Assembly: GCF_008274625.1 (NCBI RefSeq)
Contig: NZ_VTRU01000003.1
Coordinates: 124,001-188,000 of the forward strand
Direction of reading: 5' to 3'
Length of the DNA: 64,000 bases
Origin: Chryseobacterium panacisoli
GTDB taxonomy: Bacteria > Bacteroidota > Bacteroidia > Flavobacteriales > Weeksellaceae
This document shows, piece after piece, positions 17,554-26,553 of the stretch (its first letter is position 1; the number at the start of each line of letters is the position of its first letter). The notes under the pieces are model-generated. The model made no database searches, was not told where the DNA came from, and worked only from the letters and a program-made list of their open reading frames with translations. A program made the position numbers and the translations under genes.

Positions 17554-18105
17554 CTATTTTTCAAGGATTGTTTCAATAGCCGCAATCTTTTTGATTTTTT
17601 CTTTTAACTCACTGACTTTATCTTCATTAGAAATTTTCTGAGCTCCTTTATCAAAGTTATCATTAAAGAAAGGAAGTGAAAAAGTTTCCACTACATTTCC
17701 TCCGTGGAAAGGAAAACGCTTCGATGCAGCTTCTAAAACTCCTGCTCCCCCTCTACCTCCCGGAGATGTAGACATCAATAGCATTGGTACTTCATTCCAA
17801 ACCGTTCTGTCTTTGATTCTTGATACCCAGTCGAACACATTTTTGAATGCTGTAGAATAGGTTCCGTTGTGTTCTGCCAAAGCCACCAACAATACATTGG
17901 CACCGTCAATTTTGGCAGCAAAGTCATGAGCTTCCTGAGGAACACCAGCAGCCAATTCTCTTTCATGCTTATAGATTGGCATTTCAAAAGGATTCAGATC
18001 TACTACTTCTACTTCTGCATTTTCAAATAATGTTGATGCATAGGCAACCAACTGCTTGTTCATTGAAACTTCCGAGTTGCTTCCTGCTATTGCTAAAATT
18101 TTCAT
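17554..18105 (-). CDS. NADPH-dependent FMN reductase-family protein
   Basis: 183 residues, flavodoxin-like fold. The phosphate loop AGSNSEVSMNKQL binds FMN. The LVALAEHNGTYSTAFKNVFDW segment and STSPGGRGGAGVLEAA are typical of the NADPH:FMN/quinone reductase family. Likely role: two-electron reduction of flavins, quinones or chromate-like acceptors in the cytoplasm. Its 3' end is duplicated at 15303-15420. A TAAATTTG box lies 25 nt upstream, and the pirin gene is just upstream on the same strand. Confidence 0.88.
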   Translation of the reverse strand: MKILAIAGSNSEVSMNKQLVAYASTLFENAEVEVVDLNPFEMPIYKHERELAAGVPQEAHDFAAKIDGANVLLVALAEHNGTYSTAFKNVFDWVSRIKDRTVWNEVPMLLMSTSPGGRGGAGVLEAASKRFPFHGGNVVETFSLPFFNDNFDKGAQKISNEDKVSELKEKIKKIAAIETILEK

Positions 18106-18130
18106 AGGTGAGATTTATTTTTTAAGATTA

Positions 18131-18138
18131 CAAATTTA
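18131..18138 (-). promoter_or_regulatory. -7 box of FMN reductase gene
   Basis: TAAATTTG on the minus strand, 25 nt before the ATG. Confidence 0.6.
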
Positions 18139-18143
18139 GTTTT

Positions 18144-18872
18144 TTATTTAAGATATGACGGCAGTTCCATTGGTACTTCCATTAATAATACTTCAGTGTC
18201 TTCCACCGCTTCGATGTTAAAGCTCTGAGTATCCCAGATTCCCAATCCGTCTCTTTCATTCAGAACACGGTCTCCTATTTTTGCGCTTCCTTTCAACACA
18301 AATGCATAGACTCCGTTTCCTTTTTTGTTGAGCATATAATTTTTGCCGTTTCCTTTTGTAAAGTTGGCCAAATTAAACCATGCATCCTGGTGAATCCAAA
18401 CTCCGTCATCATTTTTATCAGGGGATAAAATCTGCTGGAATCCATTGATCTTTTCTCCTTCTTTGATACTTTTCTGATCATATCTGGGTTCAAGATCCAG
18501 TTCTCTTGGGAAAACCCAGATCTGTAGAAACTTTACCTCTTCATCTTTATTTTTATTATATTCACTGTGCTTAACGCCAGTCCCGGCACTCATCACCTGG
18601 ATTTCACCTTTTTTGATCACCGCTGTAGTTCCCATTGAATCTTTATGTTCCAGATCTCCTTCCAGAGGAATGGATATAATTTCCATATCTCTGTGCGGGT
18701 GTGTTCCGAATCCCATTCCCTGAGAAACGGTGTCATCGTTCAATACTCTTAAAACACCAAAATTTGTTCTGTCTCTGTTTTGATAGTTGGCAAAACTGAA
18801 TGTATGGTAAGAATTTAACCATCCGTGGTTAGCATGGCCTCTTGAATCTGCTTTATGATATACTGTTTTCAT
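18144..18872 (-). CDS. Pirin-family protein
   Basis: 242 residues, a bicupin of the YhaK/pirin type. Metal ligands are visible as HPHRDME and HSEYN in the N-terminal cupin; HADSRGHANHGW-like N-terminal features of the family are also present. Bacterial pirins bind iron, and some oxidise quercetin; the role here could be redox or regulatory. It precedes the FMN reductase gene on the same strand, a pairing that suggests a shared redox function. A TACATTTG box lies 21 nt upstream. Confidence 0.88.
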   Translation of the reverse strand: MKTVYHKADSRGHANHGWLNSYHTFSFANYQNRDRTNFGVLRVLNDDTVSQGMGFGTHPHRDMEIISIPLEGDLEHKDSMGTTAVIKKGEIQVMSAGTGVKHSEYNKNKDEEVKFLQIWVFPRELDLEPRYDQKSIKEGEKINGFQQILSPDKNDDGVWIHQDAWFNLANFTKGNGKNYMLNKKGNGVYAFVLKGSAKIGDRVLNERDGLGIWDTQSFNIEAVEDTEVLLMEVPMELPSYLK

Positions 18873-18893
18873 TTTCTGTGATTATTTATAGTA

Positions 18894-18901
18894 CAAATGT
18901 A
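18894..18901 (-). promoter_or_regulatory. -7 box of pirin gene
   Basis: TACATTTG on the minus strand, 21 nt before the pirin ATG. Confidence 0.6.
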
Positions 18902-19158
18902 AGGGATGTGGGCATTTTAAAAGTTGATGTAGGGTAAGAAAGGAAGTTTATGGGGTAAAAGGTGAAGATATCGGAGGTTGGATTACGCAAAGATGCTTTT
19001 TTTATATGTTTTAAGGCGCAGGGATGTTATCTGCGATAAAATTTCAAACTGTAGAGTATTTACTTCATAATTGGATAGGATTTAAAATAGATTGGATAAA
19101 TAAATGCAACCTCTGTGTCATTTGTAAAATCTGTGGGACTGTTACATTCTCTTCTTTA

Positions 19159-19216
19159 GTATAAGCTAAAGCCAGCTTATGAATACTTTAAAAGAAAAGC
19201 GGGCTAAAGCCCGCTT
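19159..19216 (-). terminator. GCTAAAGCC repeat pair acting as terminator
   Basis: The 20-bp palindrome at 19197-19216 (9-bp arms around AA) is followed on the minus strand by TTTTCTTTT, so it can terminate the MFS operon. A second weaker palindrome (19162-19181 region) flanks it. Same family as 10228-10360. The rest of the 18873-19250 gap shows no gene. Confidence 0.65.
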
Positions 19217-19250
19217 CTATTAATATTTTGAATTTAAACTTTTTCAGTTT

Positions 19251-20669
19251 TTAAAAATGTACCTGCTTGATCTCTTCTTCAATTTCCTTAGGGGTTTCAT
19301 CTTCAGATTTGACAAAAATCATGGTTACTACAGCTCCTATCAGCATGCAAATACCTCCTACCATAACATAATCCATCGCTTGCTTTCCGAAAACACCGCT
19401 TACCACCGGACCTCCAAATAAACCATTGATGATCTGCGGAATGACAATAAAGAAATTGAATATTCCCATATATACCCCCATTTTTCTTTGTGGAATTACT
19501 TCAATAAGCATCGCGTAAGGCATTGCCAAAATACTAGCCCAGGCGAAACCTAAACCTATCATTGAGATCCATAGATTGCTGACATCTTTAATAAAATACA
19601 TTGAAACAAGTCCCAAACCTCCACACAACAAGGCTAAGGCATGAGTCTGCTTTTTACCGATCAGTTTCGCGATGGGTGTCAATAGAAATGCAAACGGAAT
19701 TGCCCAAAGGTTATACATTCCGAAGAGTTTTCCGGTAAGATCTCCTGCATCATTAAATGCCTTGGAATGGGTGTCTTCCGGAGAAAGCCCAAAATGATGG
19801 GTTGCCAGCGCACTGGTTGTGAAAACCCACATGGTAAATAATGCAAACCATGAAAAGAACTGAACGATTCCCAGCTTTTTCATCTGTGTAGGAATTGCAG
19901 CAAAATCTTTGAAAATATCCGAAAACTTAGATTCCTGCTTTTCCACTTCCTTCCCATCTTCAAAATCAGCGAATTCCTGTGGAGAATACTCTCTGGTTGT
20001 CATGATGGTGTACAAAATTGAGATGATAAGCAATCCTGCCCCTATATAAAAGGAGTAAATAACGTTATCTGCCACAAATCCCGCCGGTGCTTCGTTGGAA
20101 ATTCCCATTTTCGTTAACCAATCCGGCAGATAAGAGCCCAATACAGCTCCGATTCCAATCAGAATGGTCTGCACTGAAAATCCTATTGTTCCCTGATGCT
20201 TCGGGAGCATATCTCCTACCAAAGCACGGAAAGGCTCCATTGCAATATTTACGGAAGCATCCATCATGGCAAGGAATATTACTGCTAATAAAAGCGCGTT
20301 GGCAGCAAACATCTGGGTAACGGAAGCTGCATTAGGAAGTAAAACCAATCCTATTGCACACAAAACAGCTCCAATCAGGAAATAAGGTTTTCTTCTTCCC
20401 AACGGACTCCATGTATTGTCTCCCATGTGGCCGATAATAGGCTGAACAATCAAACCTGTAACGGGAGCAACGAGCCAGAACCAGGATAATTCATGAACAT
20501 CGGCTCCTAAATTACCGAGAATACGGCTTGCATTTCCATTTTGTAATCCGAACGCCATTTGAATTCCAAGGAATCCCATACTCATATTAATAATCTGGAG
20601 CATGGATAAGTTTGGCTTTTTTCTTCTTCCAAATGGCCCCGAATTATACCTCCCTACCATTTCTGCCAT
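19251..20669 (-). CDS. MFS transporter, probable maltose/maltodextrin importer
   Basis: 472 residues with about 12 predicted transmembrane helices. The loop between helices 2 and 3 has GHMGDNTWSPLGRRKPY, like the SLC45/GPH-type disaccharide carriers. It lies directly after a GH13 enzyme gene and near susCD, so its substrate is most likely maltose or short maltodextrins released in the periplasm (inference from context). Its ATG overlaps the stop of the preceding gene by one base (TAATG), indicating translational coupling. Confidence 0.85.
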   Translation of the reverse strand: MAEMVGRYNSGPFGRRKKPNLSMLQIINMSMGFLGIQMAFGLQNGNASRILGNLGADVHELSWFWLVAPVTGLIVQPIIGHMGDNTWSPLGRRKPYFLIGAVLCAIGLVLLPNAASVTQMFAANALLLAVIFLAMMDASVNIAMEPFRALVGDMLPKHQGTIGFSVQTILIGIGAVLGSYLPDWLTKMGISNEAPAGFVADNVIYSFYIGAGLLIISILYTIMTTREYSPQEFADFEDGKEVEKQESKFSDIFKDFAAIPTQMKKLGIVQFFSWFALFTMWVFTTSALATHHFGLSPEDTHSKAFNDAGDLTGKLFGMYNLWAIPFAFLLTPIAKLIGKKQTHALALLCGGLGLVSMYFIKDVSNLWISMIGLGFAWASILAMPYAMLIEVIPQRKMGVYMGIFNFFIVIPQIINGLFGGPVVSGVFGKQAMDYVMVGGICMLIGAVVTMIFVKSEDETPKEIEEEIKQVHF

Positions 20670-21187
20670 TATGATTTCAGTTTTTGGATTAATGCATCTT
20701 CAATAGGGGCTTTTTCTACCACCACTTTATCCACCACCTCATTAGGAACTGTCACAGAAAGAACGTATTGTTTTACCTTCCAGCTTCCGTTGATTTTTTC
20801 TACCACTCCGGAACCTCTGCATATTTTCATCTGGGTATCCAATAGTTCATCGAACCACGCCAGCTTTCCATCTTTACTGAAATAAATATTTCTTTTAAGA
20901 GCTTTAAAATTCCATGTTTTCTTTTTGTCAAAATAGGGTTTTGCCCATATCATGAATTCTTTTTTATTCCATATTTCGGTAGCATCTGTTCCAATAAAGG
21001 TAGATTCATCCGCAAAGAAATTAAAATAACCAGTGTAATCTGCCGTTGCAGCCGCTCCGTTGAATGCATCCAGCATCGTACTGATTTCTGATTTTTCTTT
21101 CTCAAATGGAGTTTTTGACTGTGCACTTAATAAAGAAAATCCCAGTACAAAGAGGATTAATGTATAAGCAGTCGTTAGTTTTTTCAT
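20669..21187 (-). CDS. Secreted NTF2/SnoaL-like (DUF4440-type) protein
   Basis: 172 residues with signal peptide (1-22, ending LLSAQ). The rest resembles the small cone-shaped NTF2-like fold: an N-terminal helix pair with FNGAAATADYTGYFNFFADESTFIG and a terminal WKVKQYVLSVTVP strand pair. Role unknown. Its place between the neopullulanase-like and MFS genes, with TAATG coupling to the latter, suggests a periplasmic accessory function in maltodextrin use. A similar fold occurs at 50707-51207. Confidence 0.7.
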   Translation of the reverse strand: MKKLTTAYTLILFVLGFSLLSAQSKTPFEKEKSEISTMLDAFNGAAATADYTGYFNFFADESTFIGTDATEIWNKKEFMIWAKPYFDKKKTWNFKALKRNIYFSKDGKLAWFDELLDTQMKICRGSGVVEKINGSWKVKQYVLSVTVPNEVVDKVVVEKAPIEDALIQKLKS

Positions 21188-21196
21188 ATGTATTAA

Positions 21197-23068
21197 TTAT
21201 TTTTCAAGTTCAATGATGAATGGCGTTTTTGCAGGAATATTCATGCTGTTTTGTAATGAAATTTCTTTTCCAGAAATAACTTCTTTTCCTTTTTTAAATC
21301 CATTAAGTGATTCAGCAAATCGTTTCAGATCTAACGTCTGATCTTTTTCATTATTGTTGATGATTACCATTACACGCTCTTTTTCATTATATCGGAAATA
21401 GACAAAAACACCGTCCTGAGGAACGAAATTTTTAGTTTTCCCATTATGGATCACATCTTTACCCTTTCTCCAGTTTAATAGTTTTTGGGTAAACTGAAAA
21501 AATTCTTTTTGCTCCTGAGTCTGAGCAGATGGATTGAAGGCATTCTGGGAATCTGACTTCCAGCCTCCCGGAAAGTCTCTCCGGATATCAGCATCACCTC
21601 CTTTTGTTTTATCTCCTCTCATTCCTATTTCTGATCCGTAATAGATCTGTGGAATTCCTCTTACTGTTGAAATCAGAGCAAGTCCTATTTTGTAAGCGTC
21701 GGGATTTGCATTAAAAACTTCGTTCCATCTTTCAGTATCATGATTTTCAAAGAAAACCAGGAGATTATTGATGTCCGGATAAAGGAAATCGCTCGTAAAG
21801 GAGTCATAAATACGGATCATGCCTTTATCCCAGCCTTCTTTTTCTTTAAGTGCTTTGGGCATATTTTCAAACAACATAAAATCCATTACAGAGGGCAAAT
21901 TTGAATTATAACCTTCTATTTCTCCTATTTTAGAATTTTTCTGCCACGCTGCTATTTGTGCTGCCGTATAAAGCCAGGTTTCTCCAACGATATTGAATTT
22001 TGGATATTCATCTGTGATTGCCTTAGCCCATTTTGCCATGGCCTCTTTGTCATTATAAGGATAGGTATCCACCCGAAATCCTCCTAATTCTGCATATTCT
22101 ATCCACCAGATTGCATTTTGAATCAGATATTTCAGAACCAGTGGATTTTTTTGATTGATGTCCGGCATGGTAGTATCAAACCATCCGTCCAGTGCATATT
22201 TTTTATCAATGTCAGAAGCATTGGTATCAAACTGCGTTGTCGTTTTATAATTGGAACGTTTAAATCCTTTTTCGCCCTCTTCAAACCAGTGTATCCAGTC
22301 TTTAGAAGGAAGATCTTTGATCATCCAGTGTGAACCTCCCCAGTGATTGGTGACATAGTCCATCACCAGTTTCATATTTCTTTTGTTCAGCTCCTGAGAT
22401 AACGTTTTATAGTCTTCATTGGTTCCGTAGCGGGCATCAATTTTATACAGATCTGTCTGGGCATACCCGTGATAGGAATATACTTTTTCATTGTCTTCAT
22501 TTACCGGAGTCAGCCAGACTGCTGTTGCTCCCAGATTCTGAATATAATCCAGATGATTGATAACCCCGCTGAGATCTCCGCCATGTCTTCCATTAGGCAG
22601 AGTTCTATCTGCTTTTTCTGTAAGCTCCGGTCTTGAATCATTTTTTTCATTGCCATTGGCAAAGCGATCCGGCATGATCAGATACATGACGTCTTTTGAG
22701 GTAAACGATTCGCGGCTGGCAGATCCGGGATTCCTTTGCTTCAGTTCATATGTATAGGAATTTAGATTTTTATTACCTTTTTTAATTGTAATAGTAAACT
22801 TCGGAACGTTTATTTCGTTAGTGTTTACAGTAATAAAAACATAATTCGGATTATCAACTTTCCGGATATCTTTGATCTGTATTCCATCTGAAAGCACAAT
22901 CTCGTTATGGGCAATGTCTTTTCCATACACAAGAATCTGAAGTTCAGGGTTTTTCATTCCTTTCCACCAGAAAGCCGGCTCTACTCTTTCCAACACTTTT
23001 TGAGAAAAGGCGGCAGAAGCTATTGAAAGGGCTAATGCTGCAAATATTGTCTTCATATTAATGTTCAA
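21197..23068 (-). CDS. GH13 neopullulanase/cyclomaltodextrinase-like enzyme (SusA-like)
   Basis: 623 residues with a signal peptide (1-22). Residues 25-115 form the N-terminal beta-sandwich of bacterial cyclomaltodextrinases. The GH13 barrel follows with catalytic residues Asp in GGFRVDTYPY, Glu in IVGETWLY and Asp in FFENHDTERW. Residues 535-623 are a C-terminal all-beta domain. It should cut alpha-1,4 links of maltodextrins or cyclodextrins in the periplasm. No lipobox was seen, so it is unlikely to be the surface SusG enzyme. It heads a unit with the NTF2-like and MFS genes. Confidence 0.9.
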   Translation of the reverse strand: MNINMKTIFAALALSIASAAFSQKVLERVEPAFWWKGMKNPELQILVYGKDIAHNEIVLSDGIQIKDIRKVDNPNYVFITVNTNEINVPKFTITIKKGNKNLNSYTYELKQRNPGSASRESFTSKDVMYLIMPDRFANGNEKNDSRPELTEKADRTLPNGRHGGDLSGVINHLDYIQNLGATAVWLTPVNEDNEKVYSYHGYAQTDLYKIDARYGTNEDYKTLSQELNKRNMKLVMDYVTNHWGGSHWMIKDLPSKDWIHWFEEGEKGFKRSNYKTTTQFDTNASDIDKKYALDGWFDTTMPDINQKNPLVLKYLIQNAIWWIEYAELGGFRVDTYPYNDKEAMAKWAKAITDEYPKFNIVGETWLYTAAQIAAWQKNSKIGEIEGYNSNLPSVMDFMLFENMPKALKEKEGWDKGMIRIYDSFTSDFLYPDINNLLVFFENHDTERWNEVFNANPDAYKIGLALISTVRGIPQIYYGSEIGMRGDKTKGGDADIRRDFPGGWKSDSQNAFNPSAQTQEQKEFFQFTQKLLNWRKGKDVIHNGKTKNFVPQDGVFVYFRYNEKERVMVIINNNEKDQTLDLKRFAESLNGFKKGKEVISGKEISLQNSMNIPAKTPFIIELEK

Positions 23069-23237
23069 TTTAGCATTTAATTTTCATATAGACATTCAAA
23101 ATACGATAGAATACCCCTTTTTTTCACTCTAATAATTTATAATTTTTCAAAAATCAACATCCGTTTTTTAACTTTTATAGAAAATAGTTAAATTTTTCAT
23201 AAAAAATTCATCTTAAAAGTTAATTTATCCCCCTTTT

Positions 23238-23245
23238 TATCTTTA
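23238..23245 (+). promoter_or_regulatory. Near-consensus -7 box of hydroxylase gene
   Basis: TATCTTTA, one base off TAnnTTTG, 14 nt before the ATG at 23260. Confidence 0.4.
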
Positions 23246-23259
23246 GTTTTACAGAAAAA

Positions 23260-24258
23260 ATGTTTGATTTCAGTAGTATGTTCGAAGCTGAAGGGCCAGA
23301 TGTTGTTTATACGTGGACCATTCCTGTGTTTGCTGTAATTATTTTTGCGGAGATGGCTTATAGCCACTTCAATAAAGAGAAAATTTACGAAACTAAAGAT
23401 GTAGCAACCAATGTTCTTTTTGCTTTGCTCAACTATGGGTTAGACATCATCATGAAAGGATTCTCTTTGTTTGTCATGATGTTTTTTTATCACCACCGCA
23501 TCTTCGACTGGCAAGAGGGAATCTGGTATTGGATCGTAGTATTCCTTGCTCAGGATTTCGCGTATTATGTACACCATTATGTAGATCATCATTCACGTGT
23601 CTTCTGGGCTGTGCATATTACCCATCACAATTCTGATTATTTCAACATCAGTACGGGATTCAGAAGTCCTGTATTTCAGCCACTGTACAGATATTTGTTT
23701 TTCTCCCCGTTAGCGTTGATGGGCTTTCATCCATGGCATATTCTGGTAGCGTATTCTGCGATACAGATTTATGGCACTTTTGTTCACACCCAATCTATTA
23801 AAAGCATGGGATTTTTAGAATATATTCTGGTTACTCCTTCTCATCATAGGGTACATCATGCCTGCAACATCAAATATCTTGACCGTAATATGGGAATGGG
23901 ACTGATTATCTGGGATAAAATTTTCGGAACTTTTGAAAAAGAAGATCCTGAAGTCCCTGTTAAATATGGTGTATATCCAAAAATAAAATCTAGAGATCCA
24001 GCAACGATGCTTTTCTACGAATGGAGAAGAATAGGAAAAGATGTCAGACAGCCGGGACTTTCTTTCAAAGACCGTATAAAGTATCTTTTTTATTCACCGG
24101 GATGGAGACATGACGGTACCGGAAAAACGGTAAAACAGTATCAGAAGGAATATAAACTTAAGGAAAAAATAAAAAATGAACGTCCCCCTTTAAAGGATCA
24201 GACAACTGATACTGAATATCAGTATTCACCACTGAACCAGCAGGCAGGAGATAAATAA
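23260..24258 (+). CDS. Fatty acid hydroxylase/sterol desaturase-family membrane protein
   Basis: 332 residues. The diiron His clusters are present in order: HHYVDHH, HITHH and HRVHH. About four hydrophobic segments lie in residues 15-200. Family members hydroxylate or desaturate lipids; the substrate here is unknown. The gene runs opposite to both flanking starch-utilisation units and separates them, so it probably has no role in starch use. Confidence 0.88.
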   Translation: MFDFSSMFEAEGPDVVYTWTIPVFAVIIFAEMAYSHFNKEKIYETKDVATNVLFALLNYGLDIIMKGFSLFVMMFFYHHRIFDWQEGIWYWIVVFLAQDFAYYVHHYVDHHSRVFWAVHITHHNSDYFNISTGFRSPVFQPLYRYLFFSPLALMGFHPWHILVAYSAIQIYGTFVHTQSIKSMGFLEYILVTPSHHRVHHACNIKYLDRNMGMGLIIWDKIFGTFEKEDPEVPVKYGVYPKIKSRDPATMLFYEWRRIGKDVRQPGLSFKDRIKYLFYSPGWRHDGTGKTVKQYQKEYKLKEKIKNERPPLKDQTTDTEYQYSPLNQQAGDK

Positions 24259-24273
24259 TCTGTCAAAAAAATA

Positions 24274-24304
24274 CCCCGGACATCGAAAAACCGATGAACC
24301 GGGG
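24274..24304 (-). terminator. Terminator of the Sus operon (GH97 gene)
   Basis: CCCCGG/CCGGGG outer stem plus CATCG/CGATG inner stem. In the minus direction it is followed by TATTTTTTT, so it ends the GH97 transcript. Confidence 0.85.
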
Positions 24305-24325
24305 CACCTTAGTGTCTCTTTAAAA

Positions 24326-26482
24326 TTATTTTACTGGTTTAATTGAAATTGCGAAACCGCCGCTTCTTGCCATTTTAAAATTAATTTTTGACTTGCCTGT
24401 AATCTCTTTCTTATAGATATTATAGCTTTGAGGATTATCAATATAATCAGCAGTTTTTCCATCTTCATAGATTGTTGCTTCATATTTCTTCCCTTTATCC
24501 AGGAATGAGAAGTCTACAGTATACTCACGTTTGTTTTCATCGGTAATACCACCTACAAACCAGTTTTCAGTCCCTTTTGCTTTTCTTGCTGTAATCACAT
24601 AATCACCTGGTTCAGCGGATAAGATTTTTGTATCATCCCAATCTGCTGCTACATCTTTGATAAACTGGAAAGCATCCATATGTTTTTTGTAGTTTTCAGG
24701 AAGATCGGCTGCCATCTGAAGCGGCATGTACATCGTTACATAAAGAGCCAGCTGTTTTACCAGAGTAGTTTTTACAAAGCGGTTATCTCCAGGGAAATAA
24801 TAGTCTAGCTTCGTCTGGAAAATACCTGGTGTATAATCCATGGAACCTCCCATCCATCTTGTAAACGGAAGAACCGTCTGGTGATCAGGTTTGTTTCCTC
24901 CGAATGCTTCATACTCTGTTCCACGGGCTGCTTCAGCAGAAATATAATTCGGGTAGGTACGGCTTTCTCCTGTAGGACGTACAGATTCATGAGAATTAAC
25001 CATGATCTTATAGTCATTTGCTTTTTCTGCTATTCTATAATAATGGTTAATTGTCCATTGAGAATAATGATGTTCTCCTCTAGGAATAATATCTCCCACA
25101 TATCCGGTTTTCACTGCATCATAGCCATATTTATTCATTGTCTGGAATGCTTTATCTGCCCATCTTTCGTAGTTCGTTGCAGAACCTGAAGTTTCATGGT
25201 GCATGATCAGCTTAATTCCTTTCGAATGGGCATATTCATTCAACATTTTGATATCAAAATCCGGATAAGGGGTAATGAAATCAAAAACAAATTCTTTTGA
25301 ATGTCCGAACCAGTCTTCCCAGCCGATGTTCCAGCCTTCGATCAATAATCCCTGGAAACCGTTTTCTGCAGCAAAGTCAATATATTCTTTAACTTTGGTA
25401 TTGTTGGCTGAGTGTTTTCCGTTTGGAGTCAATTTCGCAAAATCAGTTTTACCTAAGTGTACATTTTCAGCTGTAGAATATGCCCATTGTGATTTCCCAA
25501 TGATCATTTCCCACCAGACTCCCATGTATTTTGTAGGGTGAATATAAGAAGTATCAGTGTACTTTGTAGGCTCGTTAAGGTTGAAAATCATTTTAGAATC
25601 CATCACCTGTTCTGCTTTCGGAGCTACGATAATCGTTCTCCAAGGAGTTACTGACGGAGTCTGAATGTACCCTTTTGCTCCCTGTCTGTCAGCAGTTAAA
25701 TGCGTTTTGAATTTATAATTCTGTGCATCTACTTCCAGATGGGAAGCCGGATAATCTAATACCGCAGCTTCAGCAACATTGATATACAATGGCTCTTTTC
25801 CTTCTTTTTTAAGCATTAATGGTGATTGAACTGCATTTTTCACCAATGACTGTGAAGCATTAGCATCAAATGCTTTGTCCCATTTTGAAGGGATTTCGGA
25901 AACTTTAGTTTCCTGGTACTGGTATTCCTGAGAGTCGTAATCTGCAACCATCCACCATGCCTTCATATCGGTAGGGAAATCAATTTCAGAATCTTCTTCT
26001 CTGATCACAAAATAATTAAGGTTCTTTTGCTGTGGGAATTCATATCGAAAACCTAATCCATCATTAAACAATCTGAATTTCACAACGATACTCCTATCTG
26101 TAGAAGCCTGATTTAGCGTAACTGCCAGTTCGTTGTAATGATTGATATAGTTTTTCTTTTCTCCTAAAACCGGCTGCCAGGTTTCATTTTTAGTGTCTCT
26201 TTTTTCATCTGTCTTTGCAAAACCGTTGTTCAGGTCGTATTTTGCATCTTCTGATTTGGCTATTTCAGAAGCGAATTTTATGGCTGTGTCTTTAAATAAT
26301 CTCAATCCCAATTTAGAATCTTCTACCACTACTGCTCCATTATACTTAAGGTTATAGTAAGGTACTCCTTCTTTCAGCTGAAAATTCATTTCAAACTTCC
26401 CGTCCGGAGATTTTAAAGATTGGGCTTTCACCCCTGTAAACATCATTGAGAGCAAAAGCGCTCCAACTGTAATTTTCTTCAT
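24326..26482 (-). CDS. GH97 alpha-glucosidase (SusB-like)
   Basis: 718 residues with a signal peptide (1-20). The N-terminal beta-super-sandwich is followed by a TIM barrel containing GLLIEGWNIGWEDW, IMHHETSG and HESVRPTGESRTYP plus EAARGTE. The glutamates in the last two segments match the base and calcium-ligand residues of inverting SusB-type enzymes, so an inverting alpha-glucosidase is preferred over a retaining galactosidase-type member. It should release glucose from maltodextrins in the periplasm. It is the last gene of the susC-susD-susE-like unit. Confidence 0.9.
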   Translation of the reverse strand: MKKITVGALLLSMMFTGVKAQSLKSPDGKFEMNFQLKEGVPYYNLKYNGAVVVEDSKLGLRLFKDTAIKFASEIAKSEDAKYDLNNGFAKTDEKRDTKNETWQPVLGEKKNYINHYNELAVTLNQASTDRSIVVKFRLFNDGLGFRYEFPQQKNLNYFVIREEDSEIDFPTDMKAWWMVADYDSQEYQYQETKVSEIPSKWDKAFDANASQSLVKNAVQSPLMLKKEGKEPLYINVAEAAVLDYPASHLEVDAQNYKFKTHLTADRQGAKGYIQTPSVTPWRTIIVAPKAEQVMDSKMIFNLNEPTKYTDTSYIHPTKYMGVWWEMIIGKSQWAYSTAENVHLGKTDFAKLTPNGKHSANNTKVKEYIDFAAENGFQGLLIEGWNIGWEDWFGHSKEFVFDFITPYPDFDIKMLNEYAHSKGIKLIMHHETSGSATNYERWADKAFQTMNKYGYDAVKTGYVGDIIPRGEHHYSQWTINHYYRIAEKANDYKIMVNSHESVRPTGESRTYPNYISAEAARGTEYEAFGGNKPDHQTVLPFTRWMGGSMDYTPGIFQTKLDYYFPGDNRFVKTTLVKQLALYVTMYMPLQMAADLPENYKKHMDAFQFIKDVAADWDDTKILSAEPGDYVITARKAKGTENWFVGGITDENKREYTVDFSFLDKGKKYEATIYEDGKTADYIDNPQSYNIYKKEITGKSKINFKMARSGGFAISIKPVK

Positions 26483-26553
26483 AATGACTATTTATTAACT
26501 AGATAAAGTGCCACGGTAAAGCAGCACTTTGCTATATTATACTTCTTAAACTA

